Shown in pieces: positions 1-4,694 of a stretch of DNA of 5,004 bases. The notes beneath the pieces were generated by a model, which searched no databases, was not told the origin of the DNA, and was given only the letters and a program-made list of their open reading frames with translations. Location of the stretch: positions 1-5,004 of the forward strand of contig CAAFMM010000411.1 in assembly GCA_900764025.1 (NCBI GenBank), in the 5' to 3' direction. This DNA comes from an uncultured Collinsella sp. GTDB taxonomy: Bacteria > Actinomycetota > Coriobacteriia > Coriobacteriales > Coriobacteriaceae. Position 1 is the stretch's first letter; every line of letters begins with the position of its first letter. The position numbers were made by a program, and so were the translations under genes.

Positions 1-32
1 GCAGGCGCGCTACCAAACTGCGCCACGTCCCG
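1..32 (-). tRNA. 5' part of a tRNA gene, probably tRNA-Pro (cut by window edge)
   Basis: Reading the minus strand from 32 to 1 gives the 5' part of a canonical tRNA. It has a seven-base acceptor strand CGGGACG, then T8 and G9, a D stem GCGC/GCGC around the loop AGTTTGGTA with the conserved GG, one linking base, and the first five bases of the anticodon stem (CCTGC). The anticodon, T arm and 3' end fall outside the window, so identity is inferred. A C at position 1 and this D arm resemble bacterial proline tRNAs, which usually start with C1. Initiator tRNA-Met also starts with C but has a different D stem. I am confident of a tRNA and only moderately confident of Pro. Confidence 0.8.
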
Positions 33-83
33 AAGGTGTTGAGCAGCTAAGGTCTAAACCTTGCGTGTCCCAAAGCGAAGGAA

Positions 84-112
84 ATTATAGGGGAGACTCC
101 CCGCCTGTGCAA
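84..112 (-). promoter_or_regulatory. Sigma-70-type promoter for the tRNA gene
   Basis: The minus strand carries a perfect -10 hexamer TATAAT at 89-84. TTGCAC lies at 112-107, exactly 17 bp upstream, and is a partial match to the -35 consensus (TTG conserved). Transcription would start near position 77, giving a leader of about 45 nt before the tRNA 5' end at 32, which RNase P would remove. The spacer holds the short palindrome GGGGA-GTC-TCCCC (102-90). It lies between brnQ and the tRNA, so the tRNA probably has its own promoter. Confidence 0.6.
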
Positions 113-123
113 GCATTGATGCC

Positions 124-1482
124 TTAGCTCCTCGAATGTGCGACAAAACGACTATGGAGTAGACCGATCACAAAGGCAACCACGGCGACCGGCGCCCACG
201 CGGCTCCAATGTCCGCCAGCGGCAGCACATCAAACGGCAGCCATGCGCCCGCAAAGAACGCATCACGGACCGAGGTGATCACACTCTGTACCGCGACAAC
301 GCCGCCGACCCAGACCCACACCTGCGGATGCGCGTCGCAAAAACCGTGTACCAGGCCCATCAGTACCAGCACGATGGCAACGGGATACAAGGCGTTGAGC
401 ATAGGCACCGAGAACATAAGAATCACGTCGAGGCCCACGTTTGAAAGCACGCACGAAAACGCTGCGAACACAAAGGCGAGAACCGCAAAGGGACGGCGCA
501 TGGCCTCCTCGGGCGCCTCCGCTCCCCCATCGACCACATACGTTTCGCAAAAATAACGCGAGCAGCAGCTGATAAGGCCAATGCACACGTTCATGCAGGC
601 GAGAAAGAAGATGGCGAAGACCACAACCGTGCCGGCAAGCCCAAAGTGCATGGAAGCCGAACGGGCGAGGATGGCGGCGCCGTTGGTAGCGTCGGGCATC
701 ACGGTGCCGAGCTGCATACCGGCAAGGCCCAAGCCGCAGTAGACGATGGCCATGAGCACACCGGCGATCACACCGGAACGCGAAATCTCGAAGGCCACGC
801 GCTTGTCATCGGTAACACCCAACTCGTGGATGGTCTCGGCGATGATGATGCCAAAGGCGAGCGACGCGAGCAGGTCCATGGTCTGGTAGCCAGTCAAAAA
901 GCCCTGCACGGCAGCACCGGCATTGTAGGGAGCCTGCGGCGCGGCAGCGGGACCCAGCGGCGAAATCACGGCAGCACCCACGACCAGCACGATGAGCGCA
1001 ATGAGCGCGGGGCCCGTAATGCGGCCGAGCACGCGTGTGATGACGCCCGGACGCAGCGTGAGCACAAACGCGACCACGAAGAACCCGATGGCAAACACCA
1101 GGCGAGCCGTGCCGAGCGAAACGCCCTCGGGTAGCAGCGGCACCAGCATTTCGAACGCCGTAGAGCTTGTGCGCGGAATGGCCAGGCACGGACCGATGGC
1201 CAGGTAGACCGCCGCAACGAAGAATTCGCCAAACTTAGGATGCACGCGGCCGGCCAGCTCGCGGGCCGTACCGGCGAGCGCGACGGCGATAAAGCCCATG
1301 ACGGGCAAGCCGATGGCGGCAATCAGAAAGCCGAGCATGGCGACCGGCGTGGCAGAACCTGCCTGCAGCGCCAGCAGCGGCGGAATAATGAGGTTGCCGG
1401 CGCCAAAGAGCATCGAGAACAGGGCGATGCCGACGGTGACGACATGGTCGGAGCGCAGACCGCGCGGGGCGGATGAAGCCAT
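124..1482 (-). CDS. brnQ: Branched-chain amino acid transport system II carrier protein (LIVCS family)
   Basis: This 452-residue integral membrane protein is of the BrnQ type. The family imports leucine, isoleucine and valine across the cytoplasmic membrane by Na+ or H+ symport. The family signature FGAGNLIIPP lies at residues 26-35, just after a short N-terminus, and a second conserved stretch GYQTMDLLASLAFG lies at 198-211 and LSNVGL at 346-351. About a dozen hydrophobic segments fill the rest, for example around 46-70, 126-143, 157-175, 236-257, 282-306, 331-347, 353-378, 388-402 and 427-443. Length matches the usual 430-450 residues and there is no sign of decay. The ATG at 1482 is preceded by AAAGG at 1494-1490 with a 7-nt spacer, which supports this start. 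It sits just downstream of a strong terminator, so it is probably transcribed apart from the selenium genes. Substrate specificity within the branched-chain set cannot be read from the sequence. Confidence 0.94.
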   Translation of the reverse strand: MASSAPRGLRSDHVVTVGIALFSMLFGAGNLIIPPLLALQAGSATPVAMLGFLIAAIGLPVMGFIAVALAGTARELAGRVHPKFGEFFVAAVYLAIGPCLAIPRTSSTAFEMLVPLLPEGVSLGTARLVFAIGFFVVAFVLTLRPGVITRVLGRITGPALIALIVLVVGAAVISPLGPAAAPQAPYNAGAAVQGFLTGYQTMDLLASLAFGIIIAETIHELGVTDDKRVAFEISRSGVIAGVLMAIVYCGLGLAGMQLGTVMPDATNGAAILARSASMHFGLAGTVVVFAIFFLACMNVCIGLISCCSRYFCETYVVDGGAEAPEEAMRRPFAVLAFVFAAFSCVLSNVGLDVILMFSVPMLNALYPVAIVLVLMGLVHGFCDAHPQVWVWVGGVVAVQSVITSVRDAFFAGAWLPFDVLPLADIGAAWAPVAVVAFVIGLLHSRFVAHSRS

Positions 1483-1489
1483 GAAAGCA

Positions 1490-1494
1490 CCTTT
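1490..1494 (-). promoter_or_regulatory. Ribosome binding site of brnQ
   Basis: AAAGG (in the context TTCGAAAGG) lies 7 nt before the ATG at 1482 on the minus strand. It begins only about 8-12 nt after the T-tract of the upstream terminator. The same nine bases TTCGAAAGG form the core of the yedF ribosome binding site. Confidence 0.65.
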
Positions 1495-1501
1495 CGAATC
1501 G

Positions 1502-1536
1502 AAACAAAAACGGGACGGGCAAAAGACCCGTCCCGC
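1502..1536 (-). terminator. Strong rho-independent terminator of the selenium gene cluster
   Basis: On the minus strand CGGGACGGG (1535-1527) and CCCGTCCCG (1519-1511) form a perfect 9-bp GC-rich stem with the 7-nt loop TCTTTTG. TTTTTGTTT follows immediately at 1510-1502. The stem starts 14 nt after the TAA stop of the desulfurase-like gene. The plus strand has no T-run after the stem, so it works in one direction only. It ends about 20 nt before the brnQ start codon, so it either insulates brnQ or acts as a leaky or regulated terminator in front of it. Confidence 0.93.
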
Positions 1537-1549
1537 AAGTATATACGCT

Positions 1550-2689
1550 TTAGCAGGCTAAATCGCGCAAAGCGTCAATCGCGGTGTCGACTTCCTCGTC
1601 CGTGTTGAAATAGCCAAACGAGAAGCGGACGACACCTTGGCGCTCGGTCCCCAGCGCACGGTGCATGAGCGGAGCGCAATGGGCGCCGGGGCGCGTCGCA
1701 ATCCCCCACCCTTGCATGAGCGCATCCGAGATCTCGGCAGAATCGATATCGCCCACGTTGAGTGAGACGATCGCCGAGCGCACGGGCTGGTCAAACGCAC
1801 CGTAGAGCTTAATCCCCGGAATCTTGCGCACACCGGCAAGGAAGCGATCAGCGAGCGCACGCTCGTGGGCAGCAATCGCCTCGGCCCCGCCTTGCGCCTC
1901 GATAAAGTCGAGACCGGCGGAAAGGCCCGCGATGCCGTGGCCGTTGAGCGTGCCCGCCTCAAGGCGCGTGGGCCACTCCAGTGGCTGCAGCTCATCGAAG
2001 CTGTGTACACCGGTGCCGCCCATGGCCCAGGGCGCCACGTCGACGCCCTCCGCCACGGCCAGACCGCCGGTGCCCTGCGGGCCCATCAGTCCCTTGTGGC
2101 CGGTAAAGCACACCACGTCAAGCCCCATGGCTTGCATATCGATATGCGCCGTACCGGCAGACTGAGAGGCGTCGACGATCACCAGCGCGCCGGCCGCATG
2201 GGCGATGGCAGCCACACGCGAAACGTCGACCGCGTTGCCGGTCACATTGGAAGCGTGCGTCACCACCACGGCACGCGTACCGGGCGCGACCAGCCGCTCG
2301 AGCTCGTCGTAGTCGAGCGCGCCGTTCGCGTCGCAGCCCGCATGCTCAACGGTCACACCCCGCTCCGCTGCCAGGCGGTTGAGCGGGCGCAGCACAGAGT
2401 TGTGCTCGAGCACCGTCGTGACCACACGATCGCCGGGGTGCAGTACGCCGTTAATGGCAGTGTTGAGCGCCGCTGTTGAGTTAGGCGTAAAGCACACATG
2501 GTCAGCCCGCGGGCAGCCCAAAAGGCGCGCGAGCTTGGCGCGACAACCGTGAATCGTACGAGCGGCATCGAGGGCACCCGACGTGGCGCCGCGTCCGGCA
2601 TTGCCGAGCGAGCACATCGCCTGCGTCACGGCATCGATGACCGTTTGTGGCTTGTGCATGGTCGTCGCCGCGTTATCCAGGTAGATCAT
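1550..2689 (-). CDS. Cysteine desulfurase-like class V aminotransferase (selenium cluster type)
   Basis: This PLP enzyme of 379 residues belongs to the SufS/NifS-like class V aminotransferase fold. Members take sulfur (or selenium) from cysteine (or selenocysteine) to leave a persulfide on an active-site cysteine. Visible landmarks are the N-terminal YLDNAATT (3-10), His96 in LEHNS (PLP stacking), Asp173 and Gln176 in VDASQSAG (cofactor contacts), the Schiff-base Lys199 in TGHKG, and the catalytic Cys338 in RPGAHCAP. The pattern matches the 'cysteine desulfurase family protein' group often found beside selD and yedF (TIGR01977 as I remember it). I chose the ATG at 2689, not the in-frame GTG at 2704, because GGGAGG at 2702-2697 lies 7 nt before it, its first residues match the family start MIYLDNAATT, and it forms an ATGA overlap with the preceding stop. 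S versus Se preference is not readable; the neighbourhood suggests selenium delivery. Confidence 0.92.
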   Translation of the reverse strand: MIYLDNAATTMHKPQTVIDAVTQAMCSLGNAGRGATSGALDAARTIHGCRAKLARLLGCPRADHVCFTPNSTAALNTAINGVLHPGDRVVTTVLEHNSVLRPLNRLAAERGVTVEHAGCDANGALDYDELERLVAPGTRAVVVTHASNVTGNAVDVSRVAAIAHAAGALVIVDASQSAGTAHIDMQAMGLDVVCFTGHKGLMGPQGTGGLAVAEGVDVAPWAMGGTGVHSFDELQPLEWPTRLEAGTLNGHGIAGLSAGLDFIEAQGGAEAIAAHERALADRFLAGVRKIPGIKLYGAFDQPVRSAIVSLNVGDIDSAEISDALMQGWGIATRPGAHCAPLMHRALGTERQGVVRFSFGYFNTDEEVDTAIDALRDLAC

Positions 2690-2937
2690 CGCACGACCTC
2701 CCACATATCAATCACGGTATAGCCCTCGGTAGGAACGCCCGCCGCGGTAAGCTCGCTGCGCAGCAGCTCCTCATCGGCAGGCAGCGCCTTCCACGCCAAG
2801 CCGCAGCCGGCAGCGACCTCCCCGGGCACGGGAATCGTTCGCCCGGGAAGGCCGCGCTCGATGCACAGGGACTCGCAGCCCATGGCGGCCGCCGTGGTAG
2901 GAAACGTGATGACAAGCGCAGGGCGCTTCTCCCTCAT
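2686..2937 (-). CDS. DUF3343 family small protein (putative Se/S carrier-like)
   Basis: This small protein of 83 residues has a predicted compact alpha/beta fold and no signal peptide or membrane segment. Its N-terminal beta strand (ALVITFPTT, residues 7-15) and the following helix, the segment PGRTIPVPGEVAAGCGLAWK (31-50) and the C-terminal YTVIDMWEV resemble the DUF3343 family, which Pfam describes as putative Se/S carrier-like. Cysteines lie at 21, 25 and 45; Cys45 in the AAGCGLAW loop is the likeliest functional thiol in this family (inference). The ATG at 2937 is preferred over the TTG at 2952 because GGAG lies 5 nt upstream of it. The gene follows yedF by 19 nt and its TGA overlaps the desulfurase-like ATG, so the three are cotranscribed. 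A role passing S or Se between the desulfurase and YedF or SelD is plausible but unproven. Confidence 0.8.
   Translation of the reverse strand: MREKRPALVITFPTTAAAMGCESLCIERGLPGRTIPVPGEVAAGCGLAWKALPADEELLRSELTAAGVPTEGYTVIDMWEVVR
2697..2702 (-). promoter_or_regulatory. Ribosome binding site fixing the desulfurase-like start
   Basis: GGGAGG lies inside the last codons of the DUF3343 gene, 7 nt before the ATG at 2689. It overlaps the alternative GTG start at 2704, which therefore cannot use it. With the ATGA stop/start overlap at 2689-2686 this implies translational coupling. Confidence 0.75.
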
Positions 2938-2942
2938 GGCAA

Positions 2943-2946
2943 CTCC
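2943..2946 (-). promoter_or_regulatory. Ribosome binding site of the DUF3343 gene
   Basis: GGAG lies 5 nt before the ATG at 2937, in the 19-nt gap after the yedF stop. It selects the ATG over the upstream TTG at 2952, which lies before this site. Confidence 0.5.
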
Positions 2947-2956
2947 AACCAATACG

Positions 2957-3583
2957 CTACGGGCGCACGACGCGCACGGCCTGCTCCATCTTCTCCACGA
3001 TCACGTACATGTTGGTGACCTCGCCCACCGCGAGCTGGTCTTTAATGCCATAGTGGTCCAGGCAGGTACCGCAGGTAAGGATCTCGACGCCCTGCTCCGC
3101 CAGGCCCTTCAGGTCGTCGAGCACTGGCGAGCCCTCGACGGTGAGCTTGGCGCCGCCGTTGTAGAACAGCATGGTCGCGGGCAGTTCCTCCTGCTGCGTC
3201 ACGGCAAAGATGAAGGCCTTCATGAGTTTGTGGCCCAGCTCGTCGTCGCCACGGCCCATGCAGTCGGTGTAGACGGAAATGACGAGCTTGCCCTTGCTGG
3301 CGCTTGCGTCGCAAAAAGCGGCACCGTCCTGCTCGGGGTCCACAACGGCCACGGCGCCAGAGGTCGCCACGGTCACGTGCCACTCGGCGTCAGAAACCTT
3401 CTCGACCGAGGCCGTGCAGCCCTTCTCCTGCGCCATCTTGGAGATGTTCTTGACGGCGGTCTCGTTATCGACCGAGGTCACGACAACGCCCTCGCCATCG
3501 AGCTGCTTCAGGGCTTTAAGCGTCTTGACGACGGGCAGCGGGCAGGCATCGCCCATGGCATTGACTTCAATCTTGGTAGACAT
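2957..3583 (-). CDS. yedF: Sulfurtransferase-like selenium metabolism protein YedF
   Basis: This cytosolic protein of 208 residues has two domains. Residues 1-75 are TusA/SirA-like, opening with a beta strand and carrying the CPLP motif (14-17) that holds the persulfide-forming cysteine in TusA proteins. Residues about 98-205 are DsrE-like, with VISVYTDCMGRGDDELG (101-117), LFYNGGAKL (139-147) and a CGTC motif (171-174). This arrangement is that of the 'selenium metabolism protein YedF' family (TIGR03527 from memory), typically found with selD; its exact chemistry is unsettled, but S or Se relay is the usual proposal. The ATG at 3583 is chosen because AAAGGA sits 7 nt upstream and the TusA domain begins there. 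The open frame continues to 3835 only by reading through the end of selD in another frame. The gene follows selD by 61 nt and precedes DUF3343 by 19 nt. Confidence 0.92.
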   Translation of the reverse strand: MSTKIEVNAMGDACPLPVVKTLKALKQLDGEGVVVTSVDNETAVKNISKMAQEKGCTASVEKVSDAEWHVTVATSGAVAVVDPEQDGAAFCDASASKGKLVISVYTDCMGRGDDELGHKLMKAFIFAVTQQEELPATMLFYNGGAKLTVEGSPVLDDLKGLAEQGVEILTCGTCLDHYGIKDQLAVGEVTNMYVIVEKMEQAVRVVRP

Positions 3584-3590
3584 AGCAAAT

Positions 3591-3596
3591 TCCTTT
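3591..3596 (-). promoter_or_regulatory. Ribosome binding site of yedF
   Basis: AAAGGA lies 7 nt before the ATG at 3583, close to ideal. It rules out the 84-residue longer reading from 3835. Confidence 0.75.
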
Positions 3597-3598
3597 CG

Positions 3599-3620
3599 AA
3601 AGAACCGTTCTAGAGAACGG
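3599..3620 (-). terminator. Intercistronic hairpin between selD and yedF (weak terminator or processing site)
   Basis: On the minus strand CCGTTC (3620-3615) and GAACGG (3610-3605) form a 6-bp stem around the loop TCTA, followed by TTCTTTC. The stem is shorter and the T-tract poorer than in the terminator at 1502-1536. It could be a leaky terminator lowering expression of genes after selD, or an RNA processing or stability element. It ends 3-9 nt before the yedF ribosome binding site. I see no convincing promoter in the gap. Confidence 0.4.
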
Positions 3621-3644
3621 CAAACAGTTACATAAACGTGCGGG

Positions 3645-4694
3645 CTAGCGGACAACGTGGACGGCAGGACCGCCTGGCACCGGCTCGCACACGCGACCGA
3701 CAACGGCCGCGATGCGCCCCTCGGCATGCAGTCGGCGCGCAAGCTCATCCACATCGGCAGCAGGTGCCGCGATAAGCAAACCACCCGAAGTCTGCGGATC
3801 GTACAGCGCATCCAACATGCCCGGCTCCAGGTCATCGTCAGCCGTCACACGCGGGCCAAAGAAGTCCTGGTTGCGGTAGGAGCCCGCGGGAATAATGCCC
3901 AGACGCGCCATGTCGAGCACTTGATCAAAGAGCGGCACCGACCCCGACGCAAGCTCAACCTGCACGCCCGAGCCCTCAGCCATCTCGCACGCGTGCCCGA
4001 TCAGGCCAAAGCCCGTGATGTCGGTACAGCCGTGAAGCTCGAGTCCCTCGGCCAGACGAATCGGGGCCTCGTTGAGGGTGCGCATCGAGTCAAACATGGC
4101 TGCGGCCTCGTCCTGCTCGATGAGCTCGCCCTTAATGGCCGTGGTGATGATGCCCGAGCCGATCGCCTTGGTCAGCAGCAACGCATCGCCCACGCGCGCG
4201 CCGCTGTTGGCGAGCATACGGTCAAGCGCGACAAACCCGCTCACGGACAGGCCGTACTTGGGCTCGTCGTCGTTGATGGTGTGGCCGCCCGCGATGGAGC
4301 AACCCGCCTCGACGCACTTATCGGCGCCGCCCGCCAGAATCTGACCGGCAACCTCAACGCCCAGGCAACTGGGTATGCAAAGCAGGTTCATGGCATGGCT
4401 CGGCCGCCCGCCCATGGCGTAGATGTCCGACAGCGAGTTGGCCGCAGCGATCTGGCCAAACAGGAACGGGTCATCGACCATCGGTGGGAAGAAGTCGATG
4501 GACTGCACGAGCCCCAGGTTCTCCCCTACGCGGAAGACGCTCGCATCGTCGGAGGTATCGAACCCCACGAGCAAGTTGTCGTTATGCACATTGGGTAAGT
4601 CGCCCAGGACCTGGGCGAGGGCTCCGGGAGCCAACTTAGCGGCTCAACCGCTCGCGGCCGTCATGGACGTAAGCCTTATGGTGTCCTTAGCCAT
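3645..4694 (-). CDS. selD: Selenide, water dikinase, selenoprotein form with in-frame UGA (Sec17)
   Basis: SelD makes selenophosphate from selenide and ATP, giving AMP and phosphate. Read through one in-frame TGA at 4646-4644, the frame encodes 349 residues, the usual length (E. coli SelD has 347). The start MAKDTIRLTS aligns with E. coli MSENSIRLTQ, and the TGA falls at residue 17, the position of catalytic Cys17; the essential Lys20 is kept. Other landmarks are Asp49-Asp50 in TSDDASVF, Asp67 in SIDFFP, NSLSD with Asp90, GGH (136-138), DITGFGLIGH (225-234) and DPQTSGGLL (299-307), the ATP/Mg-binding features of the family. The ATG at 4694 has a GGAAGGGGG tract 5 nt upstream and overlaps the preceding gene's stop by 8 bp. 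No frameshift or decay is visible. Automated calls would probably start at TTG 4634 and lose the catalytic N-terminus. It heads the selD-yedF-DUF3343-desulfurase run. Confidence 0.95.
4600..4618 (-). promoter_or_regulatory. Candidate bacterial SECIS hairpin downstream of the selD UGA
   Basis: On the minus strand TCGCCCAGG (4618-4610) and CCTGGGCGA (4608-4600) are perfect inverted repeats around a single T. As RNA they give a 7-bp stem UCGCCCA/UGGGCGA with the loop GGUCC, or 8 bp with GUC. The loop begins 33-34 nt after the UGA and starts with G. Both fit what I recall of the bacterial SECIS consensus: an apical loop roughly 16-37 nt after UGA with a G in its first two positions. It would recruit SelB with Sec-tRNA. 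It encodes residues of the helix just after the Sec loop. Confidence 0.7.
4620..4645 (-). promoter_or_regulatory. UGA-proximal alternative hairpins next to the SECIS candidate
   Basis: GGCTC at 4632-4628 is flanked by two copies of its complement GAGCC. The first (4645-4641) includes the G and A of the UGA codon and gives a 5-bp stem with an 8-nt loop; the second (4624-4620) gives a 5-bp stem with the loop CCG. They exclude each other, and either can sit beside the stronger hairpin at 4600-4618. They could be the lower part or a switch of the SECIS region, but short GC-rich pairings also arise by chance in this composition. Confidence 0.35.
4644..4646 (-). other. In-frame UGA codon, predicted selenocysteine (SelD residue 17)
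   Basis: The TGA sits in the context AGC-GGT-TGA-GCC-GCT-AAG (Ser-Gly-Sec-Ala-Ala-Lys). This matches the Gly-Cys-x-x-Lys active-site loop of SelD, where many bacterial and archaeal SelD proteins have Sec for Cys. The coding frame is continuous and conserved on both sides, and no alternative cysteine lies at this place, so a true stop or a sequencing error is much less likely. Confidence 0.92.

Noticed and set aside
90..102. GGGGA-GTC-TCCCC as the brnQ terminator
   Set aside because: The stem is only 5 bp and is followed by TATAATTTCC, not by a T-run. It fits better as the spacer of the tRNA promoter, though partial termination cannot be excluded.
1483..1549. T-box or other amino-acid riboswitch before brnQ
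   Set aside because: The space is only 67 bp and is taken up by the terminator and ribosome binding site. No T-box motif or specifier stem is visible.
3629..3655. Promoter for yedF (TTGTCC and TATGTA on the minus strand)
   Set aside because: The spacing is only 15 bp and both hexamers are poor matches, so it is not reported as a feature.
2957..3835. YedF with an 84-residue N-terminal extension
   Set aside because: The extension is antisense-like, Arg/Cys-rich reading of the end of selD in another frame. The ATG at 3583 has a near-ideal ribosome binding site and matches the domain start.
3657..4598. Plus-strand open frame of 313 codons opposite selD
   Set aside because: It is a shadow frame from GC-rich codon bias, rich in Arg, His and Gly, with no recognisable domain. 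The same holds for the plus-strand frames at 646-1134, 1865-2479 and 2861-3613.
3645..4634. SelD starting at TTG 4634
   Set aside because: This would remove the catalytic residue 17 and Lys20. The family's N-terminal pattern continues in frame upstream through the UGA to ATG 4694, which has a good ribosome binding site.
4600..4694. A frameshift or pseudogene explanation for the selD interruption
   Set aside because: The frame is the same before and after the UGA, residue register with E. coli SelD is exact at positions 17 and 20, and the rest of the gene is intact.
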